NCBI GenBank assembly: GCA_015499995.1 | Contig: JADNRV010000197.1 | Coordinates: forward strand, 27,752 to 91,751 | Source: Flammula alnicola | Lineage: Eukaryota; Basidiomycota; Agaricomycetes; Agaricales; Strophariaceae | Length of the DNA: 64,000 bases | Direction: 5' to 3' | Shown: piece after piece, positions 45,761 to 56,602 of the stretch | Layout: every line of letters starts with the position of its first letter | How positions within the stretch are numbered: the first letter of the stretch is position 1 | Notes under the pieces: generated by a model | What the model was told of the DNA's origin: nothing | What the model saw: the letters and a program-made list of their open reading frames with translations, nothing else | Database searches by the model: none | Program-made: the position numbers and the translations under genes

Positions 45761-46505
45761 TATTTAAACTATCAAAGCGAGCATTTTTCCTCTTACAAAC
45801 TAATCTGTATCTGTTGAGGTCGTGAAGATATGCAGCAAGGCCGTTTCGACAGTAGTGGGTCGGAGTTTGAAATAGCAGAGTATTGCGGGTCCCCATTACA
45901 AGAGCAGTATCCCTTCGTTAGAAAGTCACGTGATTGCCCCCAGCACAACCCCAGCAAGTGCGTTTCATCACAAAGGAAAAAAATGGCATCCCACGATAGG
46001 TTGAGCTCGAGATTCTGAGATGACATTACAGTGCATAAGGAGTACTTAAATTTGTTATTTGAGTGTCTTATTCGCCTTGCTATGACCTTGCAGCATGGCG
46101 CACTGTGCGTACCAAGTGCGTACGCCTGAACGCGCATTTGTGACACACGTGACACAGGCAATCACAGTGAGCCAGTTGGTGAATGGAAATCAATTTCAGA
46201 GGGAACAAAATTTCTTACGTTCAAAATAAGTATCTAGACTTAGCAATACATATAAATAGGGAGCTGTGCCCAACCCCCAGAAAATTGGGTGTAAAACCTA
46301 TGATGATAGGCCAAGATTCATAAATTTGTGTGTTTTGTCCACTCATCATGCTCTACTGTATGCCAATTCTATATATCTTATGTTTTGAAGGAATACATAT
46401 ATTATAATATATTTTCAGTACAGGATACACTTTGAATTATGTTTATGCGTTGGTTTTTGAGTGAGAGCGAGCATATTAAGCAAACACATCTTTTTGATGG
46501 ACTTT

Positions 46506-46600
46506 GACGCAAGCCCCTTCCGCGAAGGAGCCGCTGCTTGCGCTCGCGACCGGAGCAACCGGCCCGGTACGGGTAATCCTTCGCAGAAGGGGCTTGCGCC
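46506..46600. repeat. Hairpin repeat, GCAAGCCCCTT type
   Basis: GACGCAAGCCCCTTCCGCGA (start of the 46506-46529 arm) is inverted at 46577-46600 with two to three mismatches and a GC-rich 47-bp centre. It shares the CAAGCCCCTT core with 44446 and 47496. Confidence 0.55.
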
Positions 46601-47651
46601 AAACTGCCTGAAATCAGAGGTTTCGTCTTTGGCCATTCGCACTCTTCACATTCAACGCGCTATAAAAATTCAACTCGGGTTACATTATATACATGCATAT
46701 ATGTCATTTAGATGATTTAGCGCTGCAAAATACATGCGTAAAAATATTGAAAAGAGGTGATAGTGTATTGGTAGGGAGGATGAAGAAATCCTCGCGTCGT
46801 GGAGGCCACTGGCCTTCAACGTGCCCAACAAAATTAACACGACATGTACTAATACTTGTAAGACTTTTTGCTTCCTCAGATTATGTCCCGTGCTGAAGAC
46901 ATGCATTTAAAGTCAAGGCGAAGGAAATGGGCTCCAGGAAGCCGTGTAATGTCACATAATGTCACATACGTGACAGCGCGCGTCGTGCGTAGCGCGTCTG
47001 CGTCGAGGCAGATAAGTATATCTCGTCCTCTCCCCTCCACAATGGCCATCCAAGGCTTCAGCGTAGACCCGCAGTGGGATATCCGCTTTTCTACACCTTT
47101 TGACGGAGTACTGATCATATCTCATCTACATAGTCACGTGAGCTGTGTCAAATGTCCCGAACTCACGACTTTTGGGAGATAGCATTCGAAGGGAAGCACA
47201 TTAGGTAAATTTTATCTAATGTCCGAAATTTAAGGTAGTGTGTTGATGTGCTTTCAACGTTACAGCGAAAAATATCAAGTCCCTGAATCACAGTGCGTGC
47301 GTCGGCAATTTTCGCATTTATGGCACATCAATCACACTCCAGTGCAGGTAAGAAGGGCTCCTTACAGGATCTGAGTCGACAAATTTTTTAATTCGATGTG
47401 CATAAGTATTTGCGCCAAAAGACCTAAGGCATACCACGAGAACTGCGGGCAAGCGTCGTGTGCGAGCAAACCCCCTACTGACGGGCAGTTTGAAGCAAGC
47501 CCCTTGTCAGGATTGCTGCGACGCAATATAAAGAACTATAAAGATAAACAAAGAGCGGCATCCCGAAAAGGTGGATTGATCCGAACCTACTCCGAACCTA
47601 GAGACAACACTTATTGGGCCTTGTTTGGTTGGTATTCGGATGAGTTCGAAG
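46601..47651. other. No confident gene
   Basis: An ATG at 47041 opens a short frame (MAIQGFSVDPQWDIRFSTPFDG...) in a good CCACAATGG context, with a donor-like GTGAGC at about 47138; it could be a first exon but nothing confirms it. The frame that ends at 47651 (...GWYSDEFEASVK) runs into the TIR element at 47662 and may once have been joined to the HNH gene. Confidence 0.3.
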
Positions 47652-47810
47652 CTTCAGTGAAAGTGTCCTAGCTCTCCCCCCGTCTCACACACGTGACGTT
47701 CTGGCAATCACCGACCGTCCGCATATGGCAATCTCACGACTTAGGGCAATGTGCCATTGCCCTAAGTACGCTCGAGAACGCGCGCTACCGCGCGTCCTCG
47801 AGGCCCTAAC

Positions 47811-48010
47811 CTACCCTAACCGCCTAACCTAACCACCCCTAACCTACCCTAACCTCCTAACCTAACCAAACCCACCCTAACCTCCTAACCCACCCTAGCC
47901 TCCTAACCTAACCGAGAACGCGCTACCGCGCGGGGAGACAAATATCCTTATCCCTAACCATTAACCCTGACCTCCTAACCTCCTAACCTAACCTAACCTA
48001 ACCTAACCGA
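47811..48010 (+). repeat. Telomere-like CCCTAAC/CCTAACC array
   Basis: Degenerate CCCTAACC repeats with CCTCCTAACCTAACC variants, split by a GAGAACGCGCTACCGCGCGG segment that repeats one just upstream (47770-47800). Internal to a TIR element. Confidence 0.75.
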
Positions 48011-48067
48011 CCTTAACAAAGAGTAAAATACTTGTCCTAAGTGTGGGAAAAATATAAAAAATAAAAC

Positions 48068-48142
48068 ACCACATGTGAGAATCGAACCAACCATCATAAT
48101 AACTAAAGCTATGCATAGTAACCATTACACCATGCCGGCATT
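48068..48142 (-). other. tRNA-like unit
   Basis: Read on the minus strand: TGCCGGCATGGTGTAATGG (A-box TGGTGTAATGG at plus 48122-48132), an AT-rich anticodon region, then GGTTCGATTCT (B-box, plus 48078-48088). It has the internal promoter of a tRNA but no clean acceptor-stem pairing. Probably a tRNA-derived SINE piece; a diverged or intron-containing tRNA is possible. Confidence 0.4.
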
Positions 48143-48248
48143 ATTTACAACACTCTGCCAGCAACTATATCAGCCCAGGATTCGTAATATTTCCTTTTAA
48201 GGCATGTGAGACGGGGAGAGCTGGGCCAGCTCTTCAGTGAAGGCTAAC

Positions 48249-49439
48249 ATGGACGGACTGCACCCTGACGACTTCTTGGTTCAGGCTGCCACTGAGCACC
48301 TTGGGGTTTTCAAGGCGAAACCCGAGCGTTTAAATGCTATGCCAAGTACCGTTCATGCTGCTATCGATCCCGCGCGAGTATTGGACGCGATGTTAAGATG
48401 CTCGTCCATCTGTGGCAGTCAGCGCTACGCAGCATGTTGCATTGTCGGCTGCGATGGGAAAGTGGAGGAGTCGGTTGAACTGGCAAACACTTGGGTTCGA
48501 CATTTGCTTTGGCCTTGTAGGTTCATTTATTGTCTTGTCGTTGCATCAAATACCGACTTCACCCCAGTCAAGTGTAATTCAGATCTAGAAAGGTCCGAGC
48601 ACGCCTTGCCTACCATAGATGTTATGGCACCTCGCCTTGAAAGTGCCGCTGTCAACCGTCGCAGCGAGTTCGCAGGCGAGGTCAGTCCTCCATTCGATTT
48701 CACTATGCCCATTGTTAACATCGATCTCAGGTTCTGGCACGAGATGGCTACAGATGCGTCATCACGGGTTTCTATCACGTTGGCCACGTTCCCCCGCAGA
48801 CTATTCAAATCAGAGTAGAACTCGCGGCTGCACATATATTAAAGAGAGCTGTCGCAGTGTTTCAGGAAGCAAAGGTATGTATATCGTCTGCGCTCAAGCA
48901 TAGCCGATAGACCCCTGATAGTCGAGCAGCTTCGTACTGTTAGTTTGACGTGGGATATAATTAAGCAATACTCTGCAATCACTGACGCCATGATCGATAC
49001 CATGACCGACTTGGTTGATGACCCTCAAAACGGGATTACTCTTCAAAAAGATGCTCATGACGCCTTTGCCAACCTTGCATTCACTTTGCTCCCTCAGGTA
49101 TATCATACTCAATGTGACCTGTGTTTCTAACTCATGTCCAGATAGGACGACGGCAGCTACAAGATTGAACAGTTTGGCCAGTTCATAGTCGACCCTCCTG
49201 AACCAACTATCCGATTTAATGATCATTCACCCCCTCCAGGAACAAGTCTTCCCAACCGGAAATTTCTCGCTCTTCACGCTGCCATTGCATCCGTCTTGCA
49301 CATGAGTGGAGCTGGCGCCGTCCTAGACTTGATCATGGACAAGTTTTCGGCCGCAGGTACTCCGGTGCCTTCGGGGAAGGTTCGCACAGGGGTGGATTCA
49401 TCGCTCATCTGCTTTCGTCCTATCCATACCATACCCTGA
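48249..49439 (+). CDS. HNH nuclease domain protein
   Basis: A basidiomycete HNH-endonuclease-like protein. Proposed exons: 48249-48516, 48583-48680, 48731-48874, about 48904-49097 and 49146-49439. The HNH motif is split over exons: RDGYRCVITG and VELAAAHILKRAV in exon 3, then DDPQNGITLQKDAHDAF in exon 4, giving the H...N...H order. Exon 5 ends with LALHAAIASVLHMSGAGAVLD, a block typical of this family. Introns 1, 2 and 4 keep phase. The exon 3/4 joint does not: either a 25-nt intron or a one-base indel is required, so the gene may be damaged. The start at 48249 is the first ATG after a TIR element that ends at 48231, and the frame was open further upstream before that insertion. Confidence 0.6.
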
Positions 49440-49574
49440 AATCGCCACACTCGCCCGCCAATTCATTCGTGGGGCCTATCTCTACAGACTCTACTTAAAC
49501 CGTTCGTTCAACTTCTATCATCCCTCATCTTGCATCCTAACGCAAAATGCAACGGCAGATAGTGGACTTTCGTA

Positions 49575-50230
49575 TATGGTGAATGTGATCCAAACGTCAC
49601 CGAGGACGAGTTCAACGGTATTTCTCATCCGTTTGCCATTCAGACATGATCTCATCCTTCTCTCGCCAGACTGGTACGATAACGAGCATGGCTTCTCTCG
49701 TCTTACGGTCCCGGGGTTCACAAACGCCGTCTGCTACAAGGAAATAAATGTTAAAGCCCCATCGTGGCTCGTCGTCTATGATCTAGCATCACCCGCTGTT
49801 ATGTCCAACGAACCGTACAAAGCCCTTGTCCCCAAGGCCTCCGAGAGAGAACGTGCTCTCGTTCCCCGACTCGCAATTTTAGCATAAATTAATGTCACAA
49901 CCAAACCCAACGTCCCTGCCTCGGCTTTTCTAACGAAATTCCTCCTCACAATTATGTTCTTGGTCCAACCCGAATTGGATGAAGATTTCAACAAATGGTA
50001 CGGCGAGGAGCATGTCCCAGAGCTAGCCAAGGTCACAGGATTCCAGCATGCAAGGCGTTACAAGCGAGCCAACGGTGTCGAATTGGCCCGCAAGCCCAGT
50101 ACTGCACAGCCGGTCCCCAACTACCTCCACGGCTACGATTATAGTCAGCTGCCGTAATTCTATGCGACACTCGTCACCCCTCGGGCAGTTAAAATTCTCG
50201 GACAAACGAAAGAATTTGATGTCAGGCTTT
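49575..50230 (+). pseudogene. Dimeric alpha/beta-barrel (EthD-like) protein, decaying
   Basis: Two repeats of a ferredoxin-like barrel family are visible: VTEDEFN/DWYDNEHGFSRLTVPGF, where an intron 49618-49669 joins the halves, and later LDEDFNKWYGEEHVPELAKV. In intact fungal homologues both repeats sit in one protein of about 220-240 residues. Here the frame has TAA stops at about 49885 and 50156, after which family-like text (FYATLVTPRAVKI) continues. A stop also lies upstream of FVYGECDPNVTEDE. The function of the family is uncertain. Best read as a pseudogene. Confidence 0.55.
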
Positions 50231-50369
50231 ATGGGCTTTAAAAGGATATCCGGAGGCCGCAGTAATCGTCTGATGCGTTTGAAAACCTAAATTTTGTAGT
50301 GTGAGTGTCGATGACTATTACTCGATCTCATTCCATGCCTATCTTTGAGTGTACAAATGTGTAAAAATA

Positions 50370-51743
50370 TCAACCGTGCAAAGATAACCTCTCCTCGACT
50401 TGAGCTCTCGTCGGTATACTATCGATCGTCCCTCGTTTCTCCACACACATCCCCGAAGCCTGATTTTAACGAAATCAGTAGTCATTTGACAATCAAGACA
50501 TTAACAAGTAGCAGAAAGCTCACATATACACAAGTTTTCAGTATCCCAGCGATATCCTGTTCCTTGATCTCGCTGCCCACTTTGGCGTTGGGCCCAAATT
50601 CCATGAGACCCTGGACGAAATAGCCCGTAAAGCAATCTCCAGCCCCCGTCGTATCTTGCACATCACCCAGCAACTTCGCCGCGGGCAAGTGCACGAACGA
50701 CGGCGTCTTGTGCTCCATCTTTGGCCGGTGGAAGGCTGGCATGAACGCAAGCAGCCCATCGGCGCCCAAGGTGCAGATAATGTTAGTCGCGATGAAGGCC
50801 GATTGCGCCGAGAGAAGGAAGATGAGTTCTCGCGTCGACATGGACGCAGAAGCCTGCGCTCCTGAGGCTGTTATGGACTGATACAGCTCTTGCGCCTCTG
50901 CCTTGTTCACGATGAGCCAGTCCACTTTGTGCCATGGGAAGTCACGTATCTCAGCCCTCGACGGCAGTGGCGAAGGGTTCATGATCACAATGGCGTTCTG
51001 CGCATTCCGCAATGCGTAGTGGGTCGAGTGCATATGGATTTCATTTTGGAGCAGCAGGTGTGTTGTTTCCGGAAACCAACCAGCAGCCCGTCTGGACAGC
51101 ATCTCCTCGTGCAATTGACTATGATTTGCTCCCGGAAATAGGACTAAAAGCTCGTTATTTGTATTAGACATGAATAAAAGGAGGACGACTCGGAGGGCTT
51201 ACTGATACTATTCTCGCCCTCGTCATCGACCTGAATGATAGCACGCCCAGTAGGGTCCTACACATACAAATTTGTGTAAATCATATAAGTAGATCAATTC
51301 CGCAATGTATAGCGACCTGTAACCCACGTCTGCGATGATGATCCCACTGACATCTATTCCATAGTCCACCATACGATCTCTAATCCACGTCCCGTCCTTT
51401 CCGATGGTCCCATAAAACCGAACTCTTCCTCCGGCGCGGGCAATGGCCACAGCTTGATTGGCGCCTTTGCCTCCAATCCGGCTTTCGTGGGCATGGGACG
51501 AAAGCGTTTCTCCAGGTCGTACAATATGATTGACTAGTCAAACGACGCGCAATAACAAAGATCGATGTTCATCTGGACATCTTACACTTGAGAGTAAAAT
51601 GCGAGACCGACCATGGAAATACTCGTCGTGATCTGAATGGTGGCAGGAAGATCAATTGTCTCTTACAGGAAATGCACATTGAAGATACGGCTGTACTCAC
51701 TAATGGACCCTCTAACTGTACAGCTGCACCTCTTATCTGCCAT
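50370..51743 (-). CDS. RBK1: Ribokinase (PfkB family)
   Basis: Phosphorylates D-ribose to ribose 5-phosphate with ATP, feeding the pentose phosphate pathway and nucleotide synthesis; cytosolic or nuclear. Six exons on the minus strand: 51743-51701, 51632-51612, 51533-51328, 51257-51203, 51143-50530 and 50459-50370. They total 1,029 nt (342 residues), exactly in frame. The N-terminal RGSINHDEYFH is split by a 21-nt micro-exon. PfkB signature 1 (RIGGKGANQAVAIARAGG) lies around residues 37-54 and signature 2 (DTTGAGDCFTGYF) with the catalytic Asp near residue 265-277. The ILFPGANHS segment is typical of fungal ribokinases. The start MADKRCSCTVRG matches the usual short N-terminus. Donor of intron 3 (GTGGGT) is weaker than the others. 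Confidence 0.85.
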
Positions 51744-52481
51744 CTCTAGGCTCGGCGAGGGATTCTCTGGAGCATCCATTAGCGTTATAGAGAGAGGTGC
51801 GTCATATGTAATCGCCGTCCCGACAATCCCTGACAGTGAGATCACCGAACAATCGATCACATCGGTCACCCGATTATGAAATCCAGCCTTCGTGTACAGC
51901 AAGCAAAGCAAGAGAGCGATAAAAGAAGAACCTGGTATATCCTACATATCGATACAACACATGCAATATATATATGTATATGAAAATTCGACTTGAAACG
52001 CCAGTTCAAGTATTTTCTTTTTCGAGTGGAGAGCGAGGCAGGACTCGGATGTTTGGTAATGGTGTGGCAGCTAAAATGGGAGAAAAAGGAGGATTATTAG
52101 TAAGATGGTTTGAGAGAAAAACGCTTGCACCTCACCACGAGGAACTATAAAGTATAACAGCCGAGACGACACATATTTTAAGGAAGATCATTCGAAAGTT
52201 GGAGGGTAACGAAACGCAGTTAGTTTTATACCTAAAAGTATTAATCAAATAAGTTGCTTTTGTGGCAGTCAATAGTCTGTGCGTGTGGGGGGGAAAGAAT
52301 AATGTGAATAGGAAATAGAACGGACGAATAATAGAAAGGGAAAAAAATAATGACCCAAAAAAAAAAAAAAAAGGAGAAAGGATGAAAGAAAGAGAGCAAG
52401 AAAATAAATTTTGAGGAGCACAAAAAAAAGCATAGCTGGAAAATGGTCGATATGCGATCCACGTTCCGCCCAAGAAAACGC
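51744..52481. other. Intergenic, ribokinase promoter and CCCH gene 3' region
   Basis: Contains a TATATATATGTATATG tract at about 51968 and a poly(A/T) run (52358-52373). Both neighbours are on the minus strand. No gene seen. Confidence 0.5.
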
Positions 52482-55158
52482 CTACTTGTCCATATCAAAC
52501 AAGTCGTCGTCGTCGCGCGTGACCACAGGCCCGCTTAGCGGACTCAACGGACCCCCTTGCTGGTATCGACCACCGCTGACGTTCCTGGACAAGCCGGGCG
52601 GAGGCTGGGTAGGCGTGCTGCCGCGCGTCGCAGCCGAATACGACAGTCTCGAGAACATCGAGTCCAACCCCGCCGACGGACTGGTAGCGCCTTGGTTGTT
52701 AGGCCAGTCACCATACGGCGCCTCGATATTCGCGGCCGCAGCGCCACCGGGTGACGTTCCAGGGATGAAGGACCCAGACGTAGGAGGCGACGCGATGTTG
52801 GTAAGTGGAGGCAGAGCGTGAATCCTGGAGTAGCCAGCGGCGAGACCCTGTGGAAGACTTTGTCCGGGTGCATGTGCTTGAAGAGCACGGGCACTCGGAG
52901 AGAGGAGATGGGGTGCTAGCAATGGATCGTCCGCGACTGATTTCTGGTTGGCGAGGTTAGAAGGAATAGGCCTCGCCGTCTGTGGTTGTTGATGCAAAGT
53001 CTGAGTTAGATCAAAGGGCGATGGCGTAGTCCGATAGGTGGTTTGCGTATTTCCATGAGTATGTGTATGGAACCCAGACGTCGAAGTTGCGGAGGAGGGA
53101 AGACCCAGGCCTCCTAGAGGTTGAAGGTAGTTGTTGGCCAAAGAGTTGTTCGGAGCACCAGAAGTTGCGCCAGGGTAGAGGGGGTTGCTCGCCCCTCTCA
53201 ACTGTCGCGCAATGCCACCGTGGCCGAGCTGGGCTTGCTGAGCCTGAGCCTGCTTCGCTTTGGCACTCATGTAGTGGTGGTGTAACCCTGGCAGGAAGGC
53301 AGCGCTAGCATTGCTCGGGCTCATCATTCCCAGCGACGAGGCCGTTCCTGCGCTGCCCATGCTCATGCTCAAGCTTACTTCATCTCCGTGCATATTTGAA
53401 TTATAAGGGTCGAAGCGGGGTGCGTAAGTCGCCGATGGAGTGACGCGATGGGTTGGCGAGGAGGGCAGTGGGTGCACTGAGGTATCGGCCCATATTGACT
53501 TGATGTCGCCCAACAACGTCGGCGCTGGCACCGAGCGAGAATAACGATGGCCCATGCCCGAATTTCCATTTCCTGCCCCTTGTCCAGCCCCCGACTCCGT
53601 TCCAGTGGCAGTTGCCAGCGCACTAGTCAGATGGCTGACACCAGGTCCTTGGCCCGAAGTACTTCTCGACATCCTCCGGCTTCTCTCTTCCGGCGTCAAA
53701 AGGTCGTTCAGGGAGCTCGGCAAGAAATCTTCCAAATCCTCGTCCTCCACAACAATCTCCCCTCGTGTCATCTTTTGTGCATTCCTGGTACCTCCAAATT
53801 CGTCATACTCGATGCTGATATCGTACTCTCCACGGCCCGAATAGCCGTTCATAGCAGTAGGTCTTTGCTGGGACACGGACGACGACAGCTGGGCACTGAG
53901 CAATCCGCTGAACGAATTTGCTCCGACGCTAGCTGCGGCTGCGTCTGAACTGTCACCCCAGCCTTTCCTGCCGCCCATCATGGCCAACCCGCTGCCCAAA
54001 CTGGCGGCAATGCCGCCTGTGTTCGAATAGGACGAAGACATGAAAACACTCTGGGCTCCTGGAGCGGAGAACGGAGAAGAAGATAGCAAGCCTGGATTAT
54101 TGTTTGATGCTGGCGAAGGATTGTTGATTTTGACGCCATTGATATGTGAATGACCACGTGGAGAGGTGCCAGGCGAAAAAGCACCGCCGTTGACGCGAGT
54201 CGGAGAAGTTGGTTGGCCAGCACGATAATTAGGTGGAGAACCGATTGGGCCAAAGTCGGTGGCAGCAGCGGTTGTAGAAGGTCGAGGTGCAGAAGTTGGA
54301 AGCGACACAGGAACAGCGTTCGTAGCTCCTGGCTGGTTCTGAACAGTAGCCTCGTTGGACGATTCCACATTCTTCGCTGATTCGTCGGAGAATGTTCCGA
54401 GTTCCGATGTAGTCTGCGCAGATGGTGAGGGCTTATTGTGCACGCCTTCCATCTCCTCCAAAGTGGCGAATGAAGTGAAGTCGGTGTCCTTGAGTGGGGG
54501 AGCCGGGGCTGATGGTGAAATGGTGGCCTTCAGGGGCATGCTCATGGGTGGACGGCCGGAAGACGAAGGCCCAGAACCAGCGACAATCCGTGTAGGAGCT
54601 GTGGCGCCTCCCGCCAAAAGTGGCAGCCTGTTGCTACCGCCGGATCCAGAGGACGTCTCACGTTTGCCTCGAGTTGCCATTTTCCCACTTTTATCTCCCG
54701 ACCCTCCACCAGAGGCAGCAGCCGCTGCAGCCTGGGCGGCTTTCTTGTTCTTCCTATCCATTGCCATACTCTGACCGGGAAGTACGTGGGCAAGCGCGCA
54801 CTTGTGGCCGAATTTACAGTTTCCCTTGACAAACCATGTACAGGTCTCCTTCTGCGCCCCGGGCTCGATATTGCTATGCGAAAAGGGACAGGAGGATCCG
54901 GCAGTACACCCTCCAACCTTGAAGAATTTACAGGGCACATGCGAAAGATCCTTTGCTGAACAAGATGGAAGGAGGTCAGAAATTTTATCTGTGAGTTTGG
55001 GATGATTGAGCAGAGCTCGTACTTTTGGAAGCTGCCGAGGATTTGGACTTGGACCCTGCTCTGTCCGCTCTTTCGCCTCTGTCCATTTCTCTATCTCGTT
55101 CGTGCTCTTTATCCCTATCGCGATCTGAATCGTGGTGGCTTCCTGCGTCGGTGGGCAT
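52482..55158 (-). CDS. CCCH zinc-finger RNA-binding protein
   Basis: Two exons: 55158-55023 and 54955-52482, 2,610 nt, 869 residues. I chose the ATG at 55158 because the intron 55022-54956 (GTACGA...TTCAG, 67 nt) removes a frame change and joins a charged Asp/Arg/Glu-rich N-terminus to SHVPCKFFKVGGCTAGSSCP. The two tandem CCCH fingers are C-x8-C-x5-C-x3-H, at about residues 49-70 and 78-100 (CTWFVKGNCKFGHKCALAH), followed by the basic MDRKNKKAAQ. The fingers resemble those of fission yeast Cps3/Lee1-type proteins, which bind RNA. The remaining about 750 residues are low-complexity Ser/Pro/Gly/Ala, probably disordered. They contain a short acidic patch (DEDLEDFLP) and a conserved-looking acidic end DDDDLFDMDK. 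The larger upstream open frame to 55352 is not needed. Confidence 0.8.
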
Positions 55159-56602
55159 GATTTAAATGAGGCTCGAATGTGGGTCAAATTTCTAGAAAAA
55201 GAGAGACAAGTGAAGAGAGAATGTATAGGTTGAGCAGAGAGACTTGTATATGGGAAACTGGGAGAACTGACGACTGCCTTGGACGAGAGAGGACCAGTAG
55301 AAACGGGAACGACGCCAAGAAAAGACCGGCCTGCAAAACTGCCAATTGACACGTGATCTGATCATTACCCAAGCGGTCGTTGAATTCGTAGTACCTCCGT
55401 CGAGGCCGTCTACCCTGCTTATAGAGTCGTGTCCTGGGGTCATCACACTGTGCTGCGACAAACAGTTAACCGAACCTCATATGCTTTTATACGGGACTAC
55501 CCGGATACATTTTATCTGTTTTCACTCATGTCGGTCAAACCTTGGTCAAGCCACATGTAATTCAGCTCATTCGGAGGACGTTATCAAGCTTAAACGGAGC
55601 GAACCTTCCAGGAATAGCCCCCTTCTCTCCACGGCCAGCCTGATATTATCAAGTACAGTAGGCGCGGCTAGTACCAAGCCTTTCTTTCACAAGGCGGCTG
55701 GCCGGAAGTCGTTTCTCGTAGCCGAACACAACCTCAGTCTCCTCCATCACAATTTATTATCTACTTGTCTCGGTATGAGTAACAATTTCTTGAATAGACA
55801 AGCTCACTCACAGCAAAAGACGTACGCAGTTCAATGACGAGACTGGTTATACAGCTGTAAGGCAGACTATTCATGGTTCACACGACATTCATGGATTCCG
55901 ACTGTACGGCGCTCTAGAGTCTAGTCCTTTGTATCCTGGGCCGACAAAATCACTCAATTCGGGGTTTTAGGATCCATCCAGCTCTTGGCGGAACACAAGG
56001 TTCAATTTACGCTCCACTGATGGTACGGTTCACCCAGCGCTGCGGAGAGGACAAGAAATTTTATCCACACCCATTGGCGCAAAGGAAGGCAACTCGCTGG
56101 TCCAAGAGAAATCTACCATGTGTTACTCAGGCTTAGTCTTCACCCTTCACCGCGCCTTGCGACGCGCAAACGGCGAACCTTGCTTCGCTTCCAATGATTT
56201 CTCATTGATGGTTGGTCATATCTTTGATCACAAGGCTTATCGCACCATGATAAGATCATTTTTGCCATCTGATAAGACCATCTCGTCATCTGATAAGATC
56301 GCTGGTTATCAGATAATTCCTCGGATTATCGTCCGATGCCTGTGAATTTTACTTCTGGCTATTTTTAACTCCACATTTGGTAGGCCAAGGGCGGTCCCAT
56401 TCCATTTTGTAGTCGGCCAGACAAATTCTACCTCTGAAAACTGACCGTAAACTCGTCTATTCGCGGTCGCCCGCGATTATTCCTGTCGGCACAATGGAGC
56501 ATCCCTTTCCCGCAGGCAGGCGAAAAGATTCAAAAGGTCCCTCAATTAAATAAAATGTCCTGACCTCCCCCAAACTTAGACGACCTCCCAACGCCCTCGC
56601 AG
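55159..56602. promoter_or_regulatory. Divergent intergenic region, CCCH gene / ferric reductase
   Basis: 1.44 kb between two divergently transcribed genes. An open frame at 55346-55837 has no coding character and I treat it as chance. The notable content is a GATA-site cluster at 56247-56316. Confidence 0.5.
56247..56316. promoter_or_regulatory. Cluster of iron-type GATA-factor sites
   Basis: ATCTGATAA occurs at 56267-56275 and 56288-56296. TTATCAGATAA at 56306-56316 contains ATCWGATAA on both strands, and ATGATAAG is at 56247-56254. ATCWGATAA is the known binding consensus of fungal iron-repressing GATA factors (SreA/Fep1/Urbs1 class). The cluster lies 287-356 bases upstream of the ferric reductase ATG, so iron-dependent repression of that gene is likely. 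Confidence 0.65.

Larger units (their letters stand above)
47662..48231. mobile_element. MULE-like TIR element with telomere-like and tRNA-like inserts
   Basis: A 570-bp unit with inverted ends containing AGCTCTCCCCCGTCTCAC (left, about 47671-47688; right copy inverted at about 48207-48224). It is flanked by an exact 10-bp direct repeat CTTCAGTGAA (47652-47661, 48232-48241). A 9-10 bp duplication fits Mutator-like transposition. Inside are a CCTAACC-rich array (47811-48010) and a reversed tRNA-like unit (48068-48142). There is no transposase. Confidence 0.75.

Noticed and set aside
47396..47671. 91-codon frame as a separate gene
   Set aside because: Most of it overlaps the dispersed CAAGCCCC repeat; only the last residues may belong to the former HNH frame.
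55159..55352. Upstream extension of the CCCH frame to a Met at 55352
   Set aside because: The text lacks conservation features; an ATG at 55158 plus a 67-nt intron gives a better N-terminus and exact phase.
55346..55837. 163-codon frame between the CCCH and ferric reductase genes
   Set aside because: No recognisable motif, poor codon bias, and it overlaps the promoter region of the CCCH gene.
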